DNA of 64,000 nt, taken from Sphingomonas paeninsulae. GTDB lineage: Bacteria; Pseudomonadota; Alphaproteobacteria; Sphingomonadales; Sphingomonadaceae. Shown here in pieces: positions 45,806 to 56,009 of the stretch (the first letter of the stretch is position 1; each line of letters starts with the position of its first letter). The stretch spans positions 2,493,001-2,557,000 of the forward strand of contig NZ_CP032829.1 in NCBI RefSeq assembly GCF_003660165.1. The letters run 5' to 3'. Both the position numbers and the translations under genes were made by a program. Under the pieces are notes generated by a model. That model did not search any database. It saw only the letters and a list, made by a program, of their open reading frames with translations, and was not told the origin of the DNA.

Positions 45806-47239
45806 CTAAGTCCGACGAATTACCAGATTTCGAATTTCGCTCATGTCTTCCATCGCAAATTTCACGCCTTCACGACCCAAACCAGAGTCCTTCACACCAC
45901 CATAAGGCATGTTATCGACGCGGTAACTTGGTACGTCGTTGATGACGACACCGCCGACTTCGAGCCGATCCCAGGCATCGAGTGTCTTGAACAGGTCGCG
46001 CGTGAATATGCCTGCCTGCAATCCGAATTTGCTGTCGTTCACTTCTTCCAGCGCGTCATTGAAGTTGCTGAACTTTGAAAGCAAAGCGACCGGACCAAAA
46101 GCTTCTTCGCGATAAGCATTTGTATTCCGGGGTGTATTCTCTAGCAACGTCGCTTCGAGCATCGATCCGTCACGCGCCCCGCCGCACAGCAGCGTTGCAC
46201 CTGCGGCGACCGCCTCCTGAATCCAGCCATCGAGCCGCGACGCTTCTTTCACGTCGATCATCGGACCGATGAAAGTGTTGCGGTCCTTCGGATCGCCTGA
46301 AACCAGTGTTTTGGTCCTGGCGACCAGCATGTCGCGGAACTTATCATACACGCTCTCGTGGATGATGATCCGCTGCACGCCGATGCACGACTGGCCCGAC
46401 TGGTAAAATGCACCGAACACGATCCGCTCCAGCGCATCGTCCAGATTAGCGTCGTGATCGACAATGACGGCCGCGTTTCCGCCGAGTTCCAGCACGACCT
46501 TTTTCTTGCCGGCCTTCGCCTTCAGATCCCAGCCAACGCCCGGCGAGCCGGTGAAGCTCAACAGCTTCAGGCGATCATCGGTGGTGAACAGGTCCGCCCC
46601 GTCGCGATGCGCTGGCAGGATCGAAAATGCGCCCTTCGGTAAATCGGTTTCGGCAAGGATTTCGCCAATGATAAGCGCACCGAGCGGTGTCCGGCTCGCG
46701 GGCTTCATCACGAATGGGCAGCCCATCGCAATCGCAGGTGCAATCTTGTGCGCGGCAAGGTTCAGCGGAAAGTTGAACGGCGAAATGAAACTGCATGGGC
46801 CGATCGGAACGCGCTTCCAGATGCCCTGATACCCCTTTGCGCGGGCGGCGATGTCGAGCGGCTGAACTTCGCCCGTAATCCGCACCGATTCCTCGGCAGC
46901 AATGCGGAACGTGTCGATCAGACGGCCAACTTCGCCTTCACTGTCCTTGATCGGCTTGCCTGCCTCTACGCACAGAGCATAGGCCAGTTCGTCGAACCGT
47001 TCGGTAAACCGCGTCACGCAATGCATCAGCACCGCCTGCCGCTCATAGGCCGCAAGCCGTGCCATCGGCTCCGCAGCTTTGACAGCAGCGGCAATCCCCG
47101 CGTCGATCGTCGCTGCATCTGCCTGCGCGCACCGGAACGCGACCTTGCCGGTGAATTTGTCGGTTACCTCCAGGTCGGTATTCGGCTGCTTCGCCTCGTT
47201 CGCGAGGTAAAGAGGGTAAACATCTTTCAAAATTGGCAT
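45806..47239 (-). CDS. aldehyde dehydrogenase family protein
   Basis: A 477-residue NAD(P)-dependent dehydrogenase that oxidises an aldehyde to an acid. Family landmarks are the Asn of PFNFPLNLAAHK, the coenzyme loop FTGSPGVGWDLK, the base Glu in VVLELGGNAAV and the nucleophile Cys in QSGQSCIGVQRI. EEAFGPV and MPYGGVKDSGLGREG follow near the end. It is near the lactaldehyde/sulfoacetaldehyde-type branch by its short length. It follows the acetolactate synthase-like gene by 29 bases, and such pairs suggest a shared pathway of small aldehydes or 2-oxo acids; the substrate is not evident. Confidence 0.9.
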   Translation of the reverse strand: MPILKDVYPLYLANEAKQPNTDLEVTDKFTGKVAFRCAQADAATIDAGIAAAVKAAEPMARLAAYERQAVLMHCVTRFTERFDELAYALCVEAGKPIKDSEGEVGRLIDTFRIAAEESVRITGEVQPLDIAARAKGYQGIWKRVPIGPCSFISPFNFPLNLAAHKIAPAIAMGCPFVMKPASRTPLGALIIGEILAETDLPKGAFSILPAHRDGADLFTTDDRLKLLSFTGSPGVGWDLKAKAGKKKVVLELGGNAAVIVDHDANLDDALERIVFGAFYQSGQSCIGVQRIIIHESVYDKFRDMLVARTKTLVSGDPKDRNTFIGPMIDVKEASRLDGWIQEAVAAGATLLCGGARDGSMLEATLLENTPRNTNAYREEAFGPVALLSKFSNFNDALEEVNDSKFGLQAGIFTRDLFKTLDAWDRLEVGGVVINDVPSYRVDNMPYGGVKDSGLGREGVKFAMEDMSEIRNLVIRRT

Positions 47240-47268
47240 TTCAGTCTCCGCAAACCCCCAAGCGAACT

Positions 47269-48915
47269 TTAAACCGCTTTGGCCAGTTCCTTGATATCGT
47301 GGTTCAGAATCCGGTCATTGTCCGAATAGTCCACGGGGCAGTCGATAAGGTGCACACCCGGCGTCGCCATGGTGTGTTTCAGCAACTGGTCGAGATGCGC
47401 CGCGCTTTCAACGCGGTGCCCGAACGCGCCATAGCTTTCGGCGTATTTCACGAAATCGGGGTTGCCATAGGTCAGGCCCCAATCCTTGAAGCCCATGTTC
47501 GCCTGTTTCCACCGGATCATGCCATAGCTGTTGTCGTTCAGGATCAGCACGGTCAGGTTCAGTTTCAGACGAACAGCGGTTTCCATTTCCTGCGAATTCA
47601 TCATGAACCCGCCATCGCCACAGATCGCCATGACCTTTCGATCCGGATAAACCATCGACGACATCATCGCGCTGGGCAGGCCGGCACCCATCGTCGCGAG
47701 CGCGTTATCGAGCAGCACGGTGTTTGGTTTGTAAGCGGTATAACCGCGTGCGAACCAGATTTTGTAAACGCCATTGTCGAGGCAAATGATGCCATCGTCG
47801 GGCATTGCGCCGCGGACCTGTTCCACCAGATGTGGTGGGTAGATCGGAAACCGCTGATCGCCCGAAAGGCTGGCGGTGTGGGCAACTTCAGCGGCGCGTG
47901 CTTTTAGCATCACCCCCGAATCCCACGCGGGGTTGACTGTGATCGTCTCTTTGATTTGCCAGATCGCATTGGCGATATCACCAATGACCTCGATCTGCGG
48001 GAAATAGACCGGATCGACTTCGGCGGATTTCGACGAGATGTGAATGACGTGCGGCCCACCCGGACGCATGAAGAACGGCGGCTTTTCAATCACGTCATGG
48101 CCGATGTTGACGATACAGTCCGAAGCCTCGACCGCGCGATGAACGAAGTCACCCGCACTAAGCGCCGCACAACCGACGAACTTTGGATGGCGTTCATCAA
48201 TGACGCCCTTGCCAAGCTGCGTCGTCAGGAACGGGATGCCGGTTTTCTCGACCAGTTCGAGCAGCATTTTCGATGTCATGGTCCGGTTTGCACCCGCGCC
48301 GATCACCAGCACGGGAGCCTTTGCCGCCTGAATCTTTTCAACTGCCGCGGCAACTGCCTTTGGATCTGCGGATGGACGACGCGCGATACTGCGCGGGATG
48401 GGGATCGAATCCGTCTGCTCGTCGGCGATATCTTCTGGCAATTCCAGATGAACCGCGCCGGGCTTTTCCTCCTCGGCCAACCGCATCGCTTCGCGTACCC
48501 GGCTCGGGATATTGTCCGCGCTGGCGAGTTGGTGCGTATATTTGGTGATCGGCCCCATCATCGCGACAACATCGAGAATCTGGAAACGGCCCTGCTTTGA
48601 CTTCTTGATCGGCTTTTGCCCGGTAATCATCATCATCGGCATTCCGCCAAGCTGGGCATAAGCACCGGCTGTTACGAAATTGGTCGCGCCCGGTCCGAGT
48701 GTCGCGAGACAAACTCCGGTTTTACCCGTGTGCCGACCGTAAGTCGCGGCCATAAAGCCCGCGCCCTGTTCATGGCGTGTCAGGATCAGTTTGATTTTGG
48801 TGGATCGCGAAAGTGAATCGAGGAAGTCGAGATTTTCCTCTCCGGGGACACCGAAAATATACTCGACACCCTCGTCTTCGAGGCACTGGATGAAAAGGTC
48901 AGAAGCCTTGGTCAT
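47269..48915 (-). CDS. acetolactate synthase large subunit-like ThDP enzyme
   Basis: A 548-residue thiamine diphosphate enzyme. The catalytic Glu lies in YIFGVPGEENLDFL, FAD/central domain phrases are VLVIGAGANRTM and TTQLGKGVIDE, and the ThDP motif GDGGFMMNSQEMETAVRLKL ends with NDNSYGMIRWKQ. It resembles catabolic acetolactate synthases (AlsS-like), which need no regulatory subunit, and no small-subunit gene is near. The second ATG (48915, MTKASDLF) is chosen over 48924 because GGGGGAT sits 10 bases before it but only 2 before the first. The gene is co-directional with the aldehyde dehydrogenase after it. Confidence 0.87.
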   Translation of the reverse strand: MTKASDLFIQCLEDEGVEYIFGVPGEENLDFLDSLSRSTKIKLILTRHEQGAGFMAATYGRHTGKTGVCLATLGPGATNFVTAGAYAQLGGMPMMMITGQKPIKKSKQGRFQILDVVAMMGPITKYTHQLASADNIPSRVREAMRLAEEEKPGAVHLELPEDIADEQTDSIPIPRSIARRPSADPKAVAAAVEKIQAAKAPVLVIGAGANRTMTSKMLLELVEKTGIPFLTTQLGKGVIDERHPKFVGCAALSAGDFVHRAVEASDCIVNIGHDVIEKPPFFMRPGGPHVIHISSKSAEVDPVYFPQIEVIGDIANAIWQIKETITVNPAWDSGVMLKARAAEVAHTASLSGDQRFPIYPPHLVEQVRGAMPDDGIICLDNGVYKIWFARGYTAYKPNTVLLDNALATMGAGLPSAMMSSMVYPDRKVMAICGDGGFMMNSQEMETAVRLKLNLTVLILNDNSYGMIRWKQANMGFKDWGLTYGNPDFVKYAESYGAFGHRVESAAHLDQLLKHTMATPGVHLIDCPVDYSDNDRILNHDIKELAKAV

Positions 48916-48945
48916 GAGTCGCATATCCCCCGTTTAAATCTTAGC

Positions 48946-48988
48946 AGCGATCCGTGCGGGTATGTTCCCGCATCAGCAGCGGATCGCT
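48946..48988 (-). terminator. two-part inverted repeat between cysS and the acetolactate synthase gene
   Basis: Outer arms AGCGATCCG / CGGATCGCT (9 bases) enclose inner arms TGCGGG / CCCGCA around a 6-base loop, with a 7-base bulge on one side. It can end the cysS transcript or form a 5' leader structure of the next gene. No strong T run follows on the minus strand, so the terminator call is tentative. Confidence 0.4.
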
Positions 48989-49029
48989 ACCAGTATCGGG
49001 CGGGCAGGTCCACGCGCTTTACATGACAA

Positions 49030-50502
49030 TTACGCGAGATTTAGCTTCCAATCCCAGCCAAGCGCATCGCCATCCATAACCTCTACTCCCGCGTTAACCA
49101 GATTGTCGCGAATCCGATCTGATTCAGCAAAATCCTTGGTCGCCCGCGCATCTTTACGAGCCGCCAGCAACGCCTCGATGTCGTCCTCCGTCAGGGGCGC
49201 ATTGTCAGGTCGCAAACGCAGGTCGATGCGTTCGATACTGTCGAGCCGCAGACCCAGAACCGCATCCATCCGTTCGACCAGATGAAGCCTGACAGCCGGG
49301 CGAAATGCCTTTGTCGTCGCAGCTTCCTCGATCAGCGGCAGCGCGCGGGGCAGGGCGAGATCGTCGCTGATCGCCTCATCGAATTTTTCGAGAAGCGCGA
49401 TGGCGGCGGGTGGCAGTACGACCTCATCCTCATTCCCGCGCAGGGGCAGCACGACCATCACCAGCCGCTTCAGCCGCGTCAGCGCCGCCATCAGATTCTC
49501 ACCCGAAAACTCCAGTTCGCTGCGATAATGGGCGGACAGGCACATCAGGCGATAGGCGAGGGGGTGGACGCCGCGATCGACCAGCGCCTGTAACGTCGCG
49601 ATCTCCCCCTTGGATTTCGACATCTTTGCCGTGCCATCGCCGCTCTCGTTATTGGCTTCGTTACTGGTCCGCGTCACGAGGAAGTTGTTGTGCATCCACC
49701 AGTTCGCGCCGGTCGCGGACGTACCGGTAAATGCCTGATTCTGTGCGATCTCATTCGGGTGATGAATCTCGCGGTGATCGATGCCGCCGGTGTGAATATC
49801 GAACTGTGGTCCCAGATATTTGATGCTCATTACCGAGCATTCGAGATGCCAGCCCGGCGCGCCTTTGCCCCACGGGGACTCCCATTCCATCTGGCGCTGC
49901 TCGCCCTCTGGCGATTTGCGCCATATCGCGAAATCGGATGCGTGGCGTTTGCCCCCCACTTCGGCAATCCGGCCTTCGCCTTCATCGGTGACGGCGCGCG
50001 CAAGGCTGCCGTAATCGGGCACTGTGCTGCTGTCGAAATACAGGCCGGTCGGCAATTCGTAGCAATGTTCGGGGGCGATCTTTTCCGCGAAATTCACCAT
50101 GTCGTCGATATGATCGGTGGCAACCGACCAGCGCGTGGGCTGGCGAATGTTCAGCGCGGCGACGTCGGCCTTGAACGCTGTCGTATAATAGGCAGCGATA
50201 TCCCAGATCGTCTTTTTCTCACGAGCCGCCGCTGCTTCCATCTTGTCGTCGCCCGCATCGGCATCGGACGTCAGGTGGCCGACATCGGTGATGTTGATGA
50301 CGTGCGTCGTCTCCAACCCCTTATATTCCAGCGCCCGCCGCAACGTGTCGGTGAACACATAGGCCCGCAGATTGCCGAGATGGGCGTAGTGATAGACCGT
50401 CGGCCCGCATGAATAGATACGCGCGTGCCCCGGTTCGATGGGAGCGAATGGTTCGACGGTGCGGCTCAGGCTGTTGAACAAGCGGATGGGTGAATTGGTC
50501 AT
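49030..50502 (-). CDS. cysS: cysteinyl-tRNA synthetase
   Basis: A 490-residue class I synthetase that charges tRNA-Cys. The HIGH-type motif is PTVYHYAHLGNLRAYVF, Cys ligands of the catalytic zinc are in IYSCGPTVYHYAH and WHLECSVMSIKYLG, with HTGGIDHREIHHPNE carrying the conserved His pair. KMSKSKGE is the KMSKS loop. The anticodon-binding end (FAESDRIRDNLVNAGVEVMD) is present. Length is normal, the gene is intact, and it is the clearest housekeeping gene here. It follows the TpsA gene by 67 bases. Confidence 0.97.
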   Translation of the reverse strand: MTNSPIRLFNSLSRTVEPFAPIEPGHARIYSCGPTVYHYAHLGNLRAYVFTDTLRRALEYKGLETTHVINITDVGHLTSDADAGDDKMEAAAAREKKTIWDIAAYYTTAFKADVAALNIRQPTRWSVATDHIDDMVNFAEKIAPEHCYELPTGLYFDSSTVPDYGSLARAVTDEGEGRIAEVGGKRHASDFAIWRKSPEGEQRQMEWESPWGKGAPGWHLECSVMSIKYLGPQFDIHTGGIDHREIHHPNEIAQNQAFTGTSATGANWWMHNNFLVTRTSNEANNESGDGTAKMSKSKGEIATLQALVDRGVHPLAYRLMCLSAHYRSELEFSGENLMAALTRLKRLVMVVLPLRGNEDEVVLPPAAIALLEKFDEAISDDLALPRALPLIEEAATTKAFRPAVRLHLVERMDAVLGLRLDSIERIDLRLRPDNAPLTEDDIEALLAARKDARATKDFAESDRIRDNLVNAGVEVMDGDALGWDWKLNLA

Positions 50503-50569
50503 GAGGACGGCGTTGCGGCAACCCCGCGCTATTCGTCAACTGGCGACAGCGCCCCTGACCAAAACAGCC

Positions 50570-53500
50570 CTATTTAACGGGCGTGTTCTGGTCGGGGTTT
50601 CCACTCTTTGCATCGTCCAGCGAGTAAAGATCGTCATTGCCAGCACCGGTCACAGGTTCGTCGATCAGAGGCTGGTCGATAAAACCTTTGAAATCCTGGA
50701 ACTGAATCAGCGCGACGGGCAGCAATTGTGCGCTCGACGCGAATTGCTCGGTCGCGTTTTGGATCGTGTCGCGGGCGATGCTGATTCCGGGATCGGGGAT
50801 GACGACAACGGTGTTAACACAAGCGCTTGCTGCGGTGATCGTGCAGCCGTTGATTGTCGACAGTGGGTCGAAGCTTCCCGGTGGTGGTGCCGAAGAAGGG
50901 TCGCTGCCTAAACCGAGGATGTTGACCCTCGGGATCAAGTCCGTACCAGTGTAATAACCAGTTGCTGCCCCGGTAGTGGGAGAGAACATGACTTGCCGCC
51001 CATTGATCGCGATCTTGATCGGGGTGCTGCCTGATTGGACGATCGTCAGGCCACCGCTGCCAACCGTGAAGCCGCGGCGAGCGCCATAGTCGATGCCGGT
51101 CGCCGTCGTCGCAGCGCCGGTGTTCTGGATGTAGATGCTGTTACCGACGGTCGCGACGATGGCACCGGCCGCGAAATAGCCATTGTCGCGTGCCGATAGA
51201 CCATCGTTCATGCCGATGCGGTTGCTGGCCGCCGTCAGGTCGCCAGCCGCTGCAACATCCGTAAGGGCGCTCGCCGAGCCCGCAATGATGTCCGCCGATG
51301 TCAGCGCGAGCGTGCCAGCGAGCGCGCCGCCCGTTGCCGTCATCATCACCGAACTGGTCGGCAATGCTTCGATGGCGTTATTTGCAACGATTTCAAAGCG
51401 ATTCGAGCTGTTCAGGTCGGTAAGCACAACTGGCCCGACAAGGCGCAACTTGCCAGCAGTCTGCACCCTGAAGGTTCCGCCGGAAAAAGCACCGCCGGCG
51501 CCGCCGCTGAGGTTCAGCGTGTCGATTATGACGTCCGGCGCATTGAGATTGATAGATGCCGGTGTTTGCATCCCCGCCGACGCACCGCTGTGTGGCAATG
51601 GCGCGAAAACCGCCAGGTTGTTCGATCTGACACGCTGCAATTCCGCATTGTCCAGCACATAGCCGGACGCAGCGCCGCTACCGCCGATCGTTGTTGCGCT
51701 TGTCGATGTGTTGGTGAAACTAACCTGCGTCGTCGTCCCTGCCGTACCGATGGTCGCATTTGGCGTGATTATGATGTCGGTCGATCTGAAACTGATCGTC
51801 GTGCCGGTAATGACGCCATTGATGGTCGTGGCACCATTGCCCTGACCGCGTCCTCCGGATTCGAACTGGAGTGAGCTTCCGCTAATGGTGGCGAACGGCG
51901 GCACTCCTGTTCCGATCAACGGGTTCTGATGATCGACGCCGATCGTAGTCCCGGCATTGATCGTGACGGAGCCATTCGCCAACAGAGAACCTGCGCCGAC
52001 CGCATTTACATTGACGGTTCCGGAACTGGTCAAGATGACATTGCCGGCAACCGAAAGCGGATTGTTCAATGCAAAGGAGATCGCTCCGCTGGCGTCGGCA
52101 CCGTCAACTGTTCCTGCGTTCGCGACGAGTCCTGCGAATTGCATCGTCTGCCCCGCATTCGTTGGGCCAAGACTGCCGAACGAAATCGAGCCGAAATTAC
52201 CATTATGTACGGCGCCGATGGACTCGTTCGTGATTGCATCCACCGTTGCAGATACCAGACCGAGGTTCATGCTTCCCGGCGAGGCCCCGACCGTGGATGT
52301 CGTGAATGAGATCGTGCCACCGGCGCTTCCTGCGTTGGGCACGCCCAGGAAGGCGGTATCGAGTCCATCCGGTCCGTTCGATCCGTCGGCTCCCGCTACT
52401 CCAGGGATCGGTTCGAAGCCCGTTCCCGGTCCCGGCGCACCGCCTGCTCCGCCGAGGCCGCCGGAACCTCCGCTACCCCCGCGGTTTTGAGCATCCTCGC
52501 CTTCGGTGGCGAGGTTGGCAAAGCCTGAATGACCGATTGCAGAGGTCGTCAGGTCGCCGGTGACGATACTGCCCCCGTTCGCTGAAATGACGATGTTGCC
52601 GCCAACACCATAGCCAGCGTTACCGTTCCCGCCGGCATCTCCGCCCAAGCCGCCAAGACCGCCGTTGCCGCCTGCGCCGCCGTTCTGGTTGGGGCCACCC
52701 GCACCGCCTACACCACCGTTGCCGCCACTGCCGCCGACACCGCCAAAACCGCCCAGGCCACCATCGCCCCCGATCCCATTCGCAGACAATGCCATGGTAC
52801 CCGCCGAAACGACGCCGAGATTACTGGCTTCGATGGTCAGCGTGCCAGCCGTTCCGACGCCGCCAACGCCACCGATTCCGCCATTGAAGCCGACCAGTCC
52901 GGTCGTCCCGTCACCCCCGACTCCACCAGGCATTCCGTCAGAGCCAGTGCTTCCACTTCCGCCAAGACCGCCTTGGCCACCGGTCCCGCCGCCGCCGCCT
53001 ATAGCAGTAACACCGTATCCAAACTCCGAGTTACCAAAGATGAGTTGCGCATTCGCACCGGTCGACCGAAGCGTCAGGTTTCCCCCGACAGCGTTGCCGC
53101 CCGTGCCGCCTGAGCCGCCGGTGGCCTGGAGGTCGGCATCGCCGCCGCTGCCGCCCTGACCGCCGAAGCCGCCCGCATTGAAAGAGAGCGGATATGGCGA
53201 CAGATCGAGCATCGACTGATTGGCCAGCACGGTTATGTTGCCGCCGGTTCCGTCGCCTCCGCGTCCCCCGTTGTATCCTCCGCCCGATGATTGTGCGTCG
53301 CCGCCATTTCCGCTCGCATCCATGTTGAATTGTGGGAATTCACTGATGAATGACAGCGACCCGTTGTCAGCGAGTTCGAAGCTTGCGTTTCCGCCCTTCG
53401 CATTGCCGCCGTTAGCCGATGCACCCTGATTGCTATAGCCCCCGCTTCCGCCATAAGCGGCCGCCGAAATCGTGATGACGTTTACCGACAGGTTAGTCGC

Positions 53501-55980
53501 AGAAACCGTCAATCCGGCGGTCCCCCGGTTCCCATACCACCCGCGCCCGCGGCACCGTAAAAGGCACCGTAGCCGCCGATTCCTTCGGCCGAGAGCGAGA
53601 TGGAATTCAGACCATTTACGGTACTCGCGATATTGACCGCGACCGTTCCACCCATTGCATCAGCGGCGGCGACCGTCGTCGCAGTTCCACCCTGATCGAT
53701 CGATGAATAGCCCGAACCGCCGGCATATCCGTCTGCGGTGGCGGTCAGTCTGCGGATTTGCGAAGTACCGCCCGTGATGTTGACGATCACATCGCCCGCG
53801 CTTGCATCGCCGCCTTTACTGGCAACGATGTTAGACGCGCCGCTACCGGTTTGCGAAGTTCCACCGTTGCCGCCGGTCGCCGTCGTATCAGCAGTGATGG
53901 CGCCGAAACTGGAATTCCCGCCGGTGATCGCGATCGTCACGTTGCCGTCACTTGCGCGGCCACCGTCGCCGCCGCTTCCGCCGAGCGATGATTCGATGTA
54001 GCCGCCATCCCCCCCGTTGCTTCCGGCAAGCGCCGTCAGGTTCGATGTATTGAAAGCACCACTGGCAACAAACCCGATTGTTCCGCCGACTCCTGCGCCG
54101 CCAGCGCCGCTGAGAGTGCCCCCATTGGCCAATCCGCCGCCGCCACCCGTCCCAACAGCTTCCAGTTGCAACGCTCCCGTAAAGCTGCCGGACGATGCGT
54201 TGAAGGTAATATTGCCGCCCTTACCGGTCCCACCAGTACCGGCATCGCTGCCGTGCCCGCCATATCCGTTGGCCGTCATCGTCATGCTTGTTCCGACGAC
54301 GCCTGCGTTATCGGCGAGAAACGACGTGGTTCCACCTGTGCCCGCGCCGCCGGTTGGCGCGCCATAGCCATATTCGCCGCCCGTTCCGTTCGCGGTCAGC
54401 GAAAGGTTGGTTGCGGTCAGGCCCGCGCCCGTCGTGTTTTGGAGAACAATCGATGCAGTGCCGCCCTTTCCGATTCCGCCGAGGAGGTCCGATCCACCGC
54501 CGCTGCCGTTCGCGGTCAACATCGTATCGCCCAACAGCGTCATCGAGGAACCTTTGACCACAATGGACGAAGTACCACCGATGCCGGTGCCGCCGGCACC
54601 CGATTGCGCCAACAAGCCAGATCCGCTGGTGTCGAGTGTCGTCTTGCCATTGACCGTGAGACTTGCTGCGGTCCCACTGAGCCAATCCGCGGTTAGCGAA
54701 GCCGTGCCACCGGTTGAGCCGTCGACCGACACGGATGTGAGCGCCAGATTGCCACCAACGGTCAGCACGCCCCCATTGGTTGCGTTTAGCTGGGCCGATG
54801 TATTTCCGAACAGGGTGACGTTCGAGGAAAACGAGAGCGGTGTGCTCGCCGATCCGGATGAGCCGAGCACGTCACCATTGGACTTTGCCGTCACCGAGGA
54901 GGTGAAGCCCTCAAGGAGTTCACTCCCGAATAAAACGGGCGCACTCCCGATCATTTGGATGTTCGTGACGCCCGAACCGACCGGCGTGAGAGCTGTTGGA
55001 TTGGAATACCCGCCCAGCAACACGACCTGCCCATTCTCAACCGACGCCGATGATGCCGGTGTATAGCCGATCAATCCTGACAACAGCAGCGAGGTGATCG
55101 CGTTATTCTTGCTGATCGCGGCGATTGTGATGTTGCCGTTACCGGTTTGCGCAGGACCGGTTGTGATTCCGGTGTGTGTTATGGCATTTGCTGCGGTTGT
55201 GCCGGCAACGAAATTGATGTTGAACAGCCCGGCATCGATGCTGATGTTCGCCTGTTCGGCCGCGACATATGCAACCGACCCATCGACGTTTACCGTGCCA
55301 GCCTGAACGATGATCGGTGCCACGACCGCAAGATAGCTGCCGGGATTGTTCAACTGGATATTTGCACCATTCATGATGGTTACGCCGGACCCTGCGGGTG
55401 AAGCTGCGCCCACCGTGCCGAAGTTGATTGTGTTGCCCGAGCTCAGCAGTCCGTTCGGGCCAATTTGCAACTCGGCCGTCGACAGAACCAGATTCCCGAC
55501 GTTAAATGATCCTGTGCTGCCGACGACTATGCCGCCCGGCGAATAAAACCAAACCGATCCTCCAATTGGCCCATTGTTTGGCGCAGATATTCCTGGGTCG
55601 ATCGTGGAAGACACATTCCCGTTGATTGCGATAGCGCGGCTCGTGTCAGTTGGGATAACCCGATTGAGCACGATAAAATCCGCCGGCCCGACGAACATGG
55701 CACTCGTATTGGGCTTCAGAAACTCTATCGTACCGGTCGTGTTGCTATCACTTGGTATCCAGTCCAGCACAGTCTGACCGCTCGTCACAACGATCTTATC
55801 GGCGGCCGCCATCTGAGACGTACGCGCAGCATCGATAGCACCGGTTGTTACCGTATAGGTGCCCTGCAAAGCCTGGTTCAGAAAGACCTGCGCCCCGGAG
55901 TTCGGGGAGTAAGCGGTTGCGCCGATCGAAAGCGCAACGGCACAGCTACCGAGCAAGTGATGGCGGGATACACGCGACAT
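50570..55980 (-). CDS. TpsA: filamentous-haemagglutinin-type two-partner secreted exoprotein, glycine-rich (one frame break)
   Basis: About 1803 residues once repaired. A signal peptide (SRHHLLGSCAVALSIGATAY) leads to the TPS/haemagglutination domain (about 40-300; QALQGTYTVTTGAIDAARTS, DWIPSDSNTTGTIEF, GGSVWFYSPGGIVVGSTGSF), which is what the TpsB partner recognises. A long beta-helix region and about 700 residues of Gly-rich GGxGG phrases follow, then an unusual Cys-containing end (NGCTITAASACVNTVVV). The frame breaks at five C (53522-53526); one more gives GTGGTAGLTVSATNLSVNV. The start at 55980 has AAAGG at ideal spacing; an ATG at 56010 that overlaps the TpsB stop is the alternative. It is probably a surface adhesin or matrix protein. 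Confidence 0.85.
52430..54600 (-). repeat. glycine-rich low-complexity coding repeats of TpsA
   Basis: Imperfect GGxGG / GGAGGxG codon repeats (for example GGLGGFGGVGGSGGNGGVGG) spaced between short polar beta-strand phrases. They are coding, not CRISPR or intergenic repeats, and explain the long proline-rich frames on the opposite strand. Confidence 0.7.
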
Positions 55981-56009
55981 GGCAGTGCCTTTTACAGAAG
56001 GACGGTTCA

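Noticed and set aside
51957..54367. Long proline-rich plus-strand frames
   Set aside because: They are the complement of TpsA's glycine-rich codons (GGx read backwards gives CCx, proline).
52430..54600. Repeats that might suggest a CRISPR array
   Set aside because: Repeats are short, irregular and coding (GGxGG), without constant spacers. No CRISPR array or cas gene is seen in the window.
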